Shown here: positions 17,366-26,398 of the stretch, one piece after another
Layout: each line of letters opens with the position of its first letter
How positions within the stretch are numbered: the first letter of the stretch is position 1
DNA from: Azospirillum baldaniorum
Lineage (GTDB): Bacteria > Pseudomonadota > Alphaproteobacteria > Azospirillales > Azospirillaceae
Direction of reading: 5' to 3'
NCBI RefSeq assembly: GCF_003119195.2
Contig: NZ_CP022255.1
Coordinates: 558,001-622,000 of the forward strand
DNA length: 64,000 bases
Program-made: the position numbers and the translations under genes
The notes under the pieces: generated by a model
What the model saw: the letters and a program-made list of their open reading frames with translations, nothing else
The model's database searches: none
What the model was told of the DNA's origin: nothing

Positions 17366-18562
17366 ATGACGAAGCAGCCGAAATCCCTTGGTGGCATTCT
17401 CCGTTTTGGGCTTGTTGGACTGTGCATCGTTCCCAGCGTCGTTGTCGGTCTCTACGCGAGCGGCGCTGTCGGAGAGCGTGTCCGTACGGAAGCGGATAGG
17501 CATCTGCTGGATGTCGGCACCCGAATCGCCGGCATGCTCGATCTGGGCATGCACGAACGTTGGCGCGACATGACGCTGGTGGCGTCGATGATCAATGCAC
17601 AGGGCTCGCTGGAGCGGACAGATGATCTGCGCGACCAGCTCGACACGCTGAAACGGAACGTTCCCATCTATGCCTGGATTGGCGTTGCGGAAACCGGTGG
17701 GCAGGTGGTGGTGAGCTCGCAACGGCTGCTCGAGGGCGTCGACGTGTCGGCCCGGCCCTGGTTCCGCGCCGGCACGCAGGCGCCCTTCGCGGGCGATCTG
17801 CACGAAGCGCTTCTGCTGGCCCAGAAGCTGCCGCCGGCTCCCAATGGCGAGCCCTTGCGTTTCGTCGATATCGCCATGCCGCTGACACGCAAGGATGGCG
17901 TTCCGCTCGGCGTTCTGGGCGCCCATCTGAGTTGGGCCTGGGCCAACGAGATCGCCGAATCCGTTCTGCAACGGGGCGGCGATGGCAAGCCGAATGTGGA
18001 TGCCTTCGTGCTGAGCCGCGAGGGCGTCGTCCTGATGGGACCAAAAGACCTGCAAGGCCAGAAGCTCGACCTTGCGAGCGCGCGGGCCGGCGTGCAAGGG
18101 GTCACGAAGACCGTCGAGGAAGTCTGGCCCGACGGAAAAAACTACTTTACCGCCGTGGCTCCGACCCGCGGTGAAGGCGAGTACCGCGGCCTCGGCTGGG
18201 TGGTTCTGGTCCGCCATGACGCGGACGCCGCGCTCGCCGACGTCTCCGCGCTCCAGCACCGCATCCTGCTTGCGAGCCTTGTCATGGCTGTCCTCGCTCT
18301 CGTGGCCGGCTGGGTGTGGGCCGGGCGCCTGTCACGCCCGCTGGAGGTGCTGGCCGAGGCCGCCCGGCGCCTCAGCCACGGCGACCTCGGGACGCCGGTC
18401 CCACCCACGCGGGCCTTTGCGGAGGCGACGAGCCTGTCCACCAGCCTCGTCCAGCTTTCCATGGCGCTCGATTTGATCCTCGCCGCCCGGCGGCCGGACA
18501 CGCCGGCCGCCCCCGCAAGTGCGGAACCGGTCAGCGCGTCGCGCGAGCCCGCAGCCCCGTGA
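17366..18562 (+). CDS. Membrane sensor protein with Cache and HAMP domains, no output domain
   Basis: A 398-residue protein with a membrane helix at about residues 12-34, a periplasmic dCache-like region (about 35-290, with PIYAWIGVAETGGQVVVSS and VSARPWFRAG), a second helix (about 292-315) and a HAMP-like segment (RLSRPLEVLAEAARRLSHGDLG). It stops without a kinase, GGDEF or methyl-accepting domain, so it is either a partner protein or a truncated receptor. ATG 17366 has AAGAGG at good spacing; 17345 is possible. Its 3' end overlaps the convergent glycosyltransferase gene by 32 bp. Confidence 0.75.
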   Translation: MTKQPKSLGGILRFGLVGLCIVPSVVVGLYASGAVGERVRTEADRHLLDVGTRIAGMLDLGMHERWRDMTLVASMINAQGSLERTDDLRDQLDTLKRNVPIYAWIGVAETGGQVVVSSQRLLEGVDVSARPWFRAGTQAPFAGDLHEALLLAQKLPPAPNGEPLRFVDIAMPLTRKDGVPLGVLGAHLSWAWANEIAESVLQRGGDGKPNVDAFVLSREGVVLMGPKDLQGQKLDLASARAGVQGVTKTVEEVWPDGKNYFTAVAPTRGEGEYRGLGWVVLVRHDADAALADVSALQHRILLASLVMAVLALVAGWVWAGRLSRPLEVLAEAARRLSHGDLGTPVPPTRAFAEATSLSTSLVQLSMALDLILAARRPDTPAAPASAEPVSASREPAAP

Positions 18563-20510
18563 GGATTTTCTCCAGGCTGATCGACCAGGCGCCGCCGCTG
18601 TAGCGTCCGGAATAGAGCTTGCGGATCAGGCGGTCGCGGACGTGTGCATCCTCGATGAAGCGCAGGGTGAAAGCGCCGTCCGCCTGCCCCACCAGGACGG
18701 CCTGCACCGGGCCGACCCCTTCGATGTGAACGAGAACCGGCGCCCCCGGCACCGCATCGACCACCCCCCACATCCGCAACCCGCCGAGCGAAATGTCCAG
18801 CACCCGCATGCGGCGCGTCCGGCCGGTGGACTCCCGGCCGACCAGTTCGATGTCGGCCTGCTCGTCCGTCCAGAAACGCTCGTCCTGCCGGTAGCGGGGC
18901 AACTCGATGCAGACCGCCATCGCCAGGGCCAGGGCCGCCAGATTGTAGAAGCTCCAGAACAGGACGATGACCTTGCCGTCGCCGGCGCCGCCCTGGGGGG
19001 CGTAGTCGGCCAGACCGGCATAGATCATGCCGCCCACGGTCGCTGCGGCCAGAAGCCCGAACCGGCGCATCATGCCCCATTGGACGGTCACCCGGTCGCG
19101 CTGCCCGCCCTTGGCCGTGACCTTGAACTTGTGCCCCTTCGGCTTGACGAGACCCACCGCCACCGCCTGGACGATCTCGAACATCGTCAGCATCTGGCTG
19201 ACGTCATGCAGCAGCGGAATGATCTGGCCGCGGGTGGTCCAGTTGAGGGCAATCATCGCGGCCAGGAAGTAGGGCACGAAATACGTGATGACGCCCGGCG
19301 CGGTGGCGTTCACGATGCTGATGCCGAACCACCAGTACAGGATCGGCGCGAAGAAGCAGGCGAAGCGGAACGGAAAGGTGACCCCCCAGTAGAGGAAGGA
19401 GTCGATCAGGCCCACCCGGTCGATCAGGCTGAGCGGATTCTTCGAGAATGGACCGGACGGGCCTCGGATGATCTGGATCATGCCCAGGCACCAGCGCCCG
19501 CGCTGGGTGACGTACTCCTTCAACCCTTCCGGTGCCAGCCCGTCGCTCAGCCGCTCGTTGAGATACACGGTGCGCCAGCCGCGCTCTTTCAGGCGGATGG
19601 TGACGAGGAAGTCCTCCGTCACGCTGTCGGTCGGGAAGCCGCCGATGGCCTGCAGCCCTTCCCAGCGCATCATGGACGAGGTGCCGCAGCAGAAGGCGAT
19701 GCCCCAGGCGTCGCGGGAGGCCAGCAGATGGTCGAAGAAGAAGCGCTGCTCGTCCGGGTAGGCGCGTCCGATCCGCAGGTTCGACTGGATCGGATCGGGG
19801 TTGAAGAAATGCTGCGGGGTCTGCACCAGACCGACCGACGGGTCATGGAACAGCGCCAAGGCACGGCTGACGAAGTTGGAGTGCGGCACGAAGTCGGCGT
19901 CGAGAACGACGACGAAGTCCGGTTGCCGGGGCAGCGTCGCCAGATGCTTCAGCGCGTGGTTGATGTTGCCCGCCTTGGCGTGGCTGTTGTCCGGCCGCTG
20001 CAGATAATGGCAGCCCTTGCGCGCGCAGAGATCCCGCAGCCAGTCCCGTTTGCCGTCGTCCAGCACCCACACCCGCAGGCTTGGATGCTCGATGCCCAGC
20101 GCACCGCCGATGGTGCGGGCCAGGATCGCCTCTTCCTCGTTGTAGGTGGTGATCAGCACGTCCACCTGCGGCGGGTCTTCCGGCCGCCACCAGCCGGCGT
20201 GCCGGTCGGCCTCGCCGCTGCGGTTCCTGACCCGGGACATCAGCGCGAAGGCCAAGGTCGAGCTGACCGTGGTCGCCGCTTCCAGCAGGGCGAAGGACCA
20301 GGCGCCGATCGCCTCGGCAGTGAACGCCAGGGGCGGGATCGATTCGGCGAAACGCCAAGCTATGTAGCGCCACCCCAGCAGGATGCAGAGGGTGAAAAGC
20401 ACGACCCTCACCCGGCTGTCGGCCGGCCGGCAGAAGGGCAGGATCGCAAGCGCCGCGCCGCAGACCAGAAGGGCCGGCGCGAAGCTCGCCTCGAAGGGCG
20501 AAAGAACCAT
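18531..20510 (-). CDS. BcsA/Alg8-like GT2 polysaccharide synthase with C-terminal PilZ domain
   Basis: A 659-residue processive inner-membrane glycosyltransferase. Several helices flank a cytosolic GT2 domain with VDVLITTYNEEE, VVLDADFVP, the base motif TEDFL and the QRGRW motif used by processive synthases. The C-terminal 100 residues are a PilZ domain with an Arg cluster (RTRRMRV) and DISLGG, matching RxxxR and (D/N)xSxxG, so c-di-GMP should activate it. The ATG at 20510 shares its first base with the stop of the HlyD-like gene (TGATG). Product could be cellulose-like or another beta-glycan. No BcsB/BcsC/BcsZ genes are adjacent. Confidence 0.85.
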   Translation of the reverse strand: MVLSPFEASFAPALLVCGAALAILPFCRPADSRVRVVLFTLCILLGWRYIAWRFAESIPPLAFTAEAIGAWSFALLEAATTVSSTLAFALMSRVRNRSGEADRHAGWWRPEDPPQVDVLITTYNEEEAILARTIGGALGIEHPSLRVWVLDDGKRDWLRDLCARKGCHYLQRPDNSHAKAGNINHALKHLATLPRQPDFVVVLDADFVPHSNFVSRALALFHDPSVGLVQTPQHFFNPDPIQSNLRIGRAYPDEQRFFFDHLLASRDAWGIAFCCGTSSMMRWEGLQAIGGFPTDSVTEDFLVTIRLKERGWRTVYLNERLSDGLAPEGLKEYVTQRGRWCLGMIQIIRGPSGPFSKNPLSLIDRVGLIDSFLYWGVTFPFRFACFFAPILYWWFGISIVNATAPGVITYFVPYFLAAMIALNWTTRGQIIPLLHDVSQMLTMFEIVQAVAVGLVKPKGHKFKVTAKGGQRDRVTVQWGMMRRFGLLAAATVGGMIYAGLADYAPQGGAGDGKVIVLFWSFYNLAALALAMAVCIELPRYRQDERFWTDEQADIELVGRESTGRTRRMRVLDISLGGLRMWGVVDAVPGAPVLVHIEGVGPVQAVLVGQADGAFTLRFIEDAHVRDRLIRKLYSGRYSGGAWSISLEKILTGLRARATR

Positions 20511-21721
20511 CAGGCGAGCCCCAGCCAGGAACCGACGGTGCGCAAAAGGTCGCGCGGCGTGCCGGAGAAGACGACCTTGCCCGTCCGGCCAACGGCGCAG
20601 CCGGCCTCCGCATCCTTCAGCAGATCCGGGATCGCCAAGGCCACGTCGAAGCGCTTCAGATGGTCCGCGCCCGGCGCGATGGCGAGGTTGTTGTAAACCG
20701 TCGCGGCGCCGGAGCCGGCCAGACGCAGCACCTGCCCATTGAAGACCCGGTTGGTGCCGGACAGCCGGAACTGTGCCGGATCGCCCACCTTCAGACGGTT
20801 GTAGTCGCTCTCCGCGACGCTGGCGGTGACGATGACCGTGGAGCAATCGAGCAGACGCAGCAGGTCCTGTCCCTTGCGCGCGTACTCGTCGTTGCCCAGA
20901 GGCGCCTCCCACACCAGCCCGTCCACCGGAGAGGTCAGGAAGGCGTCGCGGAGCTTCGCCACCCGCTGGCGTTCGAGCGCGATCTGCTCGCGGATCTTCG
21001 TCAGGCGCTGGGTGCGCTCCTGAAGTTCGGCGGACAGTTCGCCAAGACGCAGTTCCAATTCCTGGGACCGCTGGCTGGAATAGGGCGTGTCGTTGTAGGA
21101 GTCGCCGAGGAACGTGCCGTTGGAAGCCGCCTCCAGTTCGGTGCGCAGAACATCCAGGCGGGCCGTGGCCGCGCGGATGTTCAGGCTGTTCACCTCATGC
21201 GCCGCCTGCGCCTTGTCCAGCATCGCCACCGACTGGACCCCGTTAACCCTCAACTCCTCCGCGCGCTTCAGGGCGGCGGTGGATTCGGTCGACTGCGCCT
21301 TGGCGCTGGACAGCAGAGCCTGCTGTTCGTCGATCCGGGCCTTCAGCTGACGGATGCGCCCGTCGCGGTACGCTTCGGTGCGTTCGCGCAGCGTGGCCGC
21401 GCTCGTCGCCATGCTGGAAATTTGTGCCTGGATGCGCCCGATGTCGGTGTCGAGCGCGCCGGCCACGCGTTCCAGATCGAACAGACGGGCATCGTCGGCG
21501 CGAACGTCCGTCAGATTGCCGAGCGTCTGTCCGCGTTGGACCCGTTCACCGATAGCCCGCGGTTGCAGCGAAAGCTGACCATCGATAGGTGCACGCACCA
21601 CGGCGACCCGCGCATTAACGACCGCATCGGCACTGACGACCGCAACACCTTCCGCAAGGACGATGTAGCCGGCCACCCCGGCGATCGTGAGGCCCGCGGT
21701 GAGCTTGAAGAGCTTGTGCAT
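20510..21721 (-). CDS. HlyD-family membrane fusion protein, partner of the PilZ glycosyltransferase
   Basis: About 403 residues: an N-terminal membrane anchor (about 5-25), a biotinyl-lipoyl half (VVRAPIDGQLSLQPRAIGERVQ), a long coiled coil (about 80-270) and the second half SPVDGLVWEAP. This is the periplasmic adaptor layout. It is translated just before the synthase (TGATG overlap), as Alg44-like adaptors are with Alg8-type synthases, so it probably links the synthase to export. A GTG start at 21754 is possible. No promoter stands out in the AT-rich DNA upstream. Confidence 0.78.
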   Translation of the reverse strand: MHKLFKLTAGLTIAGVAGYIVLAEGVAVVSADAVVNARVAVVRAPIDGQLSLQPRAIGERVQRGQTLGNLTDVRADDARLFDLERVAGALDTDIGRIQAQISSMATSAATLRERTEAYRDGRIRQLKARIDEQQALLSSAKAQSTESTAALKRAEELRVNGVQSVAMLDKAQAAHEVNSLNIRAATARLDVLRTELEAASNGTFLGDSYNDTPYSSQRSQELELRLGELSAELQERTQRLTKIREQIALERQRVAKLRDAFLTSPVDGLVWEAPLGNDEYARKGQDLLRLLDCSTVIVTASVAESDYNRLKVGDPAQFRLSGTNRVFNGQVLRLAGSGAATVYNNLAIAPGADHLKRFDVALAIPDLLKDAEAGCAVGRTGKVVFSGTPRDLLRTVGSWLGLA

Positions 21722-21798
21722 GACGGGGGCTGCCTTTAAGGCAATTGAAAGCACTTGGAACTTATTGCATGAAAGTTACTAAAATTATGTTATCAGCT

Positions 21799-22253
21799 TC
21801 ATCCCTTCTGGATATGCATTTCCGTAACAATCATTGAAAATTCGTCATTTTCCTTTAAATCGCAGTCAGCAGCTAAGCCGGTCAGCGGCGTGGAGTCCAG
21901 GAAAGCGGTGGTCGGACTGACGGCCCAACCTTCGATTTCGCGGTCGAGCATGAGAGCGAGATCGTGGATCTTGCGGAACAGCAGGCGCCGCACCAGACGG
22001 CGGAACCGCCAATAGACCGTCTGCCAGGGCAGAAAGTCCTTGGGCGGCATGCGCCAGCCGCAGCCTGTGCGCACCAAGTAAGGGATGGCGTTCAGGACCC
22101 CCGCAGATCGACGCTGCGCCGCCGGCCCCGCTTGGCCGGGAGCGATCGCCACAGTTCGATCAGGTTCCACTCCGTGTCCATCAAGTCCGTCGGATACCGC
22201 TGTGGCCGCCAGTCCGGCCCCGCCCGCTTCGCTCGATGAACCTTCGTCCACAT
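21799..22253 (-). pseudogene. IS5-family transposase, frameshifted and truncated
   Basis: From the ATG at 22253 one frame gives MWTKVHRAKRAGPDWRPQRY and continues through TDLMDTEWNLIELWRSLPAK. A neighbouring frame then gives IPYLVRTGCGWRMPPKDFLP and WQTVYWRFRRLVRR, both typical of IS5-family transposases. The frame switch near 22110 and loss of everything after the first catalytic segment (TTAFLDS) make it inactive. No paired inverted repeats were found. Confidence 0.6.
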
Positions 22254-22324
22254 CGCCGGCCTCCCGTTTCCACACGGAAAACAGGAAAATCCTCATTCCC
22301 AAACGGGCTCTTGGATTTTCTCAC

Positions 22325-22693
22325 CTACTCATCTGAGATGTTTTTCTCAAATAAACGCGACACCTCAGAATAAAGCTCTTCTGGCGAGAACATATCCTCA
22401 ATAATCGAAACCGCTTTCTGATGTATATTGCCCATCTCGCATGATGTTGGTCCAATTTCTAAACATATCCACGGCACCGCCTTCCCAAGAGCCCCACAAA
22501 TTACCGCCACTATATTTTCCCCTGTCAACCCGTTGTGCTTCGGCGGAACTATCAGAACTTTTAAATCAAATTTTTCTGATGAAGCGAAATGCAATGCCTC
22601 ATCAATTTTGTCAAATATGCAAATGTCATACCCCCATATCCTAAATAGCTCCGTTATATATGTCTTATATATTTCATTATTTGTAATAAGCAT
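22325..22693 (-). CDS. Degenerate receiver-domain (pseudo-REC) protein
   Basis: A 122-residue protein in AT-rich DNA. The start MLITNNEIYKTYITELFRIW and the alternating hydrophobic pattern resemble a stand-alone response-regulator receiver. The acidic pocket is absent (TNN where DD(D/E) is expected), and the phospho-acceptor position falls in KVLIVPPKHNGLTG with no Asp. It would therefore be phosphorylation-independent if folded. The codon usage and low GC contrast with the neighbours. Identification rests on fold-like pattern only. Confidence 0.45.
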   Translation of the reverse strand: MLITNNEIYKTYITELFRIWGYDICIFDKIDEALHFASSEKFDLKVLIVPPKHNGLTGENIVAVICGALGKAVPWICLEIGPTSCEMGNIHQKAVSIIEDMFSPEELYSEVSRLFEKNISDE

Positions 22694-22739
22694 TGCCGAA
22701 CCCCCAGTCGATTTCCTCATGCGATGCCTCACCCATAAC

Positions 22740-23260
22740 TGGAAAAGAATGCACCGATTTTAATAAAGTCATAAGCGGATCGATCAAACTTATATATTGA
22801 TATGAAACAGAACCGTATAGCGTTTAACAGATCAAGCTCATGGCCGTCTATTTCAGGCATATTCAAATTTACCAAAATAAGCAAGTATTTTATAATTTTG
22901 AATGCGAATAGAGATTTTCCGAATTACGAAAACAAGCATGAATCGATGCTTGATATTTGTTGAAATGATTCCGAATTGCGCAAGAAACCGCATAACATGC
23001 ATGGATTTATATGCGATTATTTCAAAACATTCTGCCGCTTAGACGCGATCGGGATGCTTGAATTCTACATTCATAAAAGATCGGAGCCACCCGCGGCAGA
23101 AAATTATCAACGTTGCGACGCGCGTCAAAATGCCAATCTTCCGGTATATCGCTTTATTTCCAATGCATCATGGTAGAATCTGATTGAACGTCGAGTTACG
23201 CACTAAAGTCATGTTGTTCTCACGTCACATCCACGAGCAGGACCTGAGCGCAAAAAGGCA
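22740..23260. other. AT-rich intergenic stretch with no recognised gene
   Basis: About 520 bp of clearly lower GC than the rest of the window. A 66-codon open frame (22976-23176, plus strand) has no recognisable family and no ribosome site. I see no RNA gene, repeat or inverted-repeat end. Low GC together with the neighbouring IS debris suggests horizontally acquired DNA or an insertion scar at the edge of the EPS locus. Confidence 0.5.
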
Positions 23261-24199
23261 CTATTTTATAAGGGTCAAAGCTTTTATCATTGGATAGACA
23301 CATACACCCGCTAACGTCAAAAAGGTTCGCCGCGGTTCGGCAAAAGCCAAGCGCCAATCAGCATGGAAGCAACGTCCCATGTAATGAACCGCTTGACCGA
23401 AACCAGTCTGGAGCCGCAAAGCGCGACGCGCCAGATATCGCATCATCATCGCGGTCGCCCGCGCTTCATGTGCGGCCACCAAATCGGGAGCGTAACAACG
23501 TGCGCAATCCATGAGACACCGCCAGCCGCGCTCCATATGAGAGAAATCGGACGACAATCCATCAACACTAGCGCGGTAGCGCACCAGGACTCGATCGAGC
23601 CCGGCTAATTTCCAGGACGAGAGCACCATCATACGAAACAGAAACTCCTGATCCTCCGCGTGGCTAAGCGTTTCGTCGAATCCCCCCACGGCACTGAAGA
23701 CCGCACGCCTCACGACCCACGTCGAAGTGGTTGATGTGGGATTCTCGTAAAGCAGATGTTGGGGAGCCAAGCCTTGAACCCTCGCGGTCGAACTGGCTAA
23801 AGTATCATTTCCATTGCTATCCATGAAACGGACGCGCGCAAAACTCACCCCAAGCTCAGGGTTTTCCTGAAAATGATCAAGGTGGGTGGCCAAGGCGTCA
23901 GGCAGCCAAAGATCATCGGAATCCAGAAATGCGATGATCGGTGCGCGCGCCTGAGCAATTCCACGGTTTCGAGCGACGGAGACGCCGCAATTGACCTGCC
24001 TGTGCAGCACAACCCGTTGATCTGCTCTCGCGAAATCAGCGACGATCTCCGCGGAACGGTCGCTTGATCCGTCATCGATCACAATGATTTCGATCGCCGC
24101 CAAAGTCTGCATCGCCGCGGAGGAGAGCGTCTCGCCAATGGTGCGCTCGGCGTTGTAGCAGGGGATGATCACCGAGATTTGTGGTTCACTGCCCATCAT
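23261..24199 (-). CDS. Family 2 glycosyltransferase
   Basis: A 312-residue cytosolic or membrane-associated GT2 enzyme. The GT-A core shows SVIIPCYNAERTIGETLSSA, IVIDDGSSDRSAE and FLDSDDLW (nucleotide and metal binding), followed by HAEDQEFLFRM as likely base region. A GGGAAG precedes the double ATG at 24196-24199; the longer frame lies inside the upstream gene. It is last in a six-gene minus-strand operon. About 38% of the C-terminal part resembles the other GT2 in this operon, so they may be paralogues. Confidence 0.85.
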   Translation of the reverse strand: MMGSEPQISVIIPCYNAERTIGETLSSAAMQTLAAIEIIVIDDGSSDRSAEIVADFARADQRVVLHRQVNCGVSVARNRGIAQARAPIIAFLDSDDLWLPDALATHLDHFQENPELGVSFARVRFMDSNGNDTLASSTARVQGLAPQHLLYENPTSTTSTWVVRRAVFSAVGGFDETLSHAEDQEFLFRMMVLSSWKLAGLDRVLVRYRASVDGLSSDFSHMERGWRCLMDCARCYAPDLVAAHEARATAMMMRYLARRALRLQTGFGQAVHYMGRCFHADWRLAFAEPRRTFLTLAGVCVYPMIKALTLIK

Positions 24200-24206
24200 C
24201 ACTTCC

Positions 24207-24929
24207 CTAAAGCTGAGGATACAACCGACGACAGCGATCACCAAGAGCAGACAAACGGTTTGGCAAGGCGGCACGCGCGACTTGGTGCTGGCCTGCCACT
24301 TTAAGCAATTTGAGGCGTACGCGCACCGCGAGCTGCACCGCTCGTGCGGTCAACCCCATGCAGTACAGCGGCCGCATCGGGCCGCCGGCGCTATAGTGCC
24401 GGACGAAATCCTCGAGCGTCGGGTCCGCGTTGTTGTTCCATCGACGGTCGAGATGGTCAACCGTCTCAGATCGCCGGGCGACATGAATGACGTGGCCGTT
24501 TTCGCCCCAATCCATTTCGGGAACGGCACGCGAAGAAACTTCGAGAACCGCGTCAAAAAACTCCACGGCCGCCGGATCGTTGCGAGCGATTATTACTCCG
24601 GAATTCACGTTCCCGGAAAAGCCGACCGCCAGGTAAACAGCTTTATCCGGTTTTGACACACTCTCCACCTTGGGAGCCGCCGCCCGCAATTCGCAATCCG
24701 CATCCACAAACAGGATCCAGCGGTAGCCTTTTGCAAGGGAGGAACGCAACAATTCGATCTTCAGCCACACGGCTTCGGTGACGGTCGTCCAGGCCGGGCG
24801 GCTCACACAGACATAATCATAGCCATGCCGCGCCGCGTAGAGCCGATGACTCGCGATGTTCCGGTCATAAATCCTATCATAGTGATTGAGCGCGACGGAA
24901 AACACGAGGGTATCGGAAGATATTGGCAT
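24207..24929 (-). CDS. DxD glycosyltransferase (galactosyltransferase-like, GT34/GT8 type)
   Basis: A 240-residue enzyme with the pattern HRLYAARHGYDYVCVSRPAW near the N-terminus, a DxD motif in WILFVDADCEL and a later NSGVIIARNDPAAVEFF segment. This order is that of GMA12/MNN10-type retaining galactosyl- or mannosyltransferases, here in a bacterial form. ATG 24929 is chosen over 24953. It lies 8 bp before the GT2 gene in the same operon, so it likely adds one sugar of the EPS repeat unit. Confidence 0.7.
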   Translation of the reverse strand: MPISSDTLVFSVALNHYDRIYDRNIASHRLYAARHGYDYVCVSRPAWTTVTEAVWLKIELLRSSLAKGYRWILFVDADCELRAAAPKVESVSKPDKAVYLAVGFSGNVNSGVIIARNDPAAVEFFDAVLEVSSRAVPEMDWGENGHVIHVARRSETVDHLDRRWNNNADPTLEDFVRHYSAGGPMRPLYCMGLTARAVQLAVRVRLKLLKVAGQHQVARAALPNRLSALGDRCRRLYPQL

Positions 24930-24939
24930 GTGACGGTTC

Positions 24940-25284
24940 TCACCAATTGGCACGCAGGGCGCGGCGCAGCGTCATTTCGAGGATTCTGTAAGCCTGATCC
25001 GATCCCCTGTGCATGGACAATGCCACTTGGTTGCGGGGAGGATCGGTACGGACCACAATGGCGTCGAAAGCACCGGTTTCGTCATCGCCCGCTCCTGGTG
25101 GCGGGTTGAAAAATCCAGCGATCCGCTCACCGCATATAGGTTGAGCACCTGGCCAACACAGAAGAACCCCAGTGTAAGACCAATTCAACGTGGTCAAACG
25201 ATTGCCGCCGATCGACAGGTTCAGAACGGGAAACACCACGCGATTGTCGCGTCGGCGTGGATTGTTGCGCAATTGGACCGGCAT
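24940..25284 (-). CDS. Single-domain PilZ protein in the EPS operon
   Basis: A 114-residue protein carrying the two halves of a c-di-GMP PilZ site: an Arg cluster near the N-terminus (NNPRRRDNRV, RxxxR) and NWSYTG ((D/N)xSxxG) about 25 residues later. The rest fits a small six-stranded barrel with a helical tail. The start at 25284 lies 2 bp beyond the stop of the GT2 gene; longer frames overlap that gene. Its position between glycosyltransferases suggests it conveys c-di-GMP level to polymer synthesis. No other domain is present. Confidence 0.65.
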   Translation of the reverse strand: MPVQLRNNPRRRDNRVVFPVLNLSIGGNRLTTLNWSYTGVLLCWPGAQPICGERIAGFFNPPPGAGDDETGAFDAIVVRTDPPRNQVALSMHRGSDQAYRILEMTLRRALRANW

Positions 25285-25286
25285 GA

Positions 25287-26318
25287 TCAGAGCGCTCCCG
25301 CCTTGGTGTTGGTTGCGCGCACGGTGATTGGCCGAAACCGGAAGCCTCGCATGGCCTGGGACTCGAGCCGGTCGAAGGTGCACCTCGGTAGGCCGGCAAG
25401 CAGAAATGCGGCGGCCATCGTTACCAGGGTCCGACGCGGCTCCCTCCACAGGATCGATGCGTCGGCTTTCAACGCCTTGCCGACCAGCGACAACGCCTTC
25501 TCGCCGTCACGCATGCGCACCGCACGGCGCGCGAGGTAACGCAATTGGTAAGCAAGTGCCAGGCGTCCGAATTCGGCGATGAACTCAGGAGCGTACACAC
25601 GAGCCTTGTCGATGACACGGACCCAACTCTCAAATTGGGTTTCAAGGTTGGCTGAGAGGCCACCGGAGTTCACCCGATAGAGGGTCAGAACGCGAGCGAT
25701 ACCCGCGAAACGCCAGGAGGTTAGCAACGCGATGCGCAGCCAGCATTCGATGTCTTCGGATTGGCGAAAGTTCTCGTCGAAGAAGCAATCTTCGGTGACG
25801 CCTGGGCGCGGCGAGGGGAAAGCAATTTCGTCCAGAACGGCGCGACGGACCACCGGCGCCGATCCGTTGCCGATCGGGTTGCGGGTTAGAATGTCCGCCG
25901 GATCGACGCCGGCCAACTTCGGGCGCTGGACAAGTCCCAGCGGACGTCCGGCCTCGTCGATGAACCCCGATTGGCAATAGCTGACGCCGACTTCGGGGTT
26001 GGCGTCGAGATGCGCGACGTGCCGGGCGAGCTTGTCGACGGCCCACTGATCATCGGAATCGATGAAGGCGATCAATCTGCCACGTGCGTTGCGAATCCCC
26101 GTATTGCGCGCGCCCGCCAAACCACGGTTGTTTTGATGGATGAGCTTGATGCGGGGATCGTTAAACCCCTTGGCAATGGACAGGCTGGCGTCGGTCGATC
26201 CGTCATCGACGATAAGAAGCTCGAAGTCGGTGAAGCTCTGTTCAAGCACCGAGCGGATGGCTTGGGCGAGATAAGATTCGACGTTGAAAACGGGCATCAC
26301 CACGGAAATGGCTGGCAT
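25287..26318 (-). CDS. Family 2 glycosyltransferase
   Basis: A 343-residue GT2 enzyme with ISVVMPVFNVESYLAQAIRS, LIVDDGSTDAS, FIDSDDQW and a downstream QSEDIECWLRIA region. Organisation is close to that of the GT2 at 23261-24199, including the C-terminal helical segment with LRYLARRAVR. It is the third gene of the operon starting at 28101 and probably assembles the lipid-linked repeat unit. Confidence 0.87.
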   Translation of the reverse strand: MPAISVVMPVFNVESYLAQAIRSVLEQSFTDFELLIVDDGSTDASLSIAKGFNDPRIKLIHQNNRGLAGARNTGIRNARGRLIAFIDSDDQWAVDKLARHVAHLDANPEVGVSYCQSGFIDEAGRPLGLVQRPKLAGVDPADILTRNPIGNGSAPVVRRAVLDEIAFPSPRPGVTEDCFFDENFRQSEDIECWLRIALLTSWRFAGIARVLTLYRVNSGGLSANLETQFESWVRVIDKARVYAPEFIAEFGRLALAYQLRYLARRAVRMRDGEKALSLVGKALKADASILWREPRRTLVTMAAAFLLAGLPRCTFDRLESQAMRGFRFRPITVRATNTKAGAL

Positions 26319-26398
26319 GGCGGCTTCTCACGAGCAAGAGGGTGGCGTTCGCGCCTGGTGGGCCGGCGCGTGCAGCGTGCGGAGGACGGAGCGGGGTG

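Noticed and set aside
18519..20696. Long 725-codon plus-strand frame opposite the PilZ synthase
   Set aside because: It is the antisense shadow of a clear GT2/PilZ gene, with low-complexity His/Asp/Arg-rich composition and no motif.
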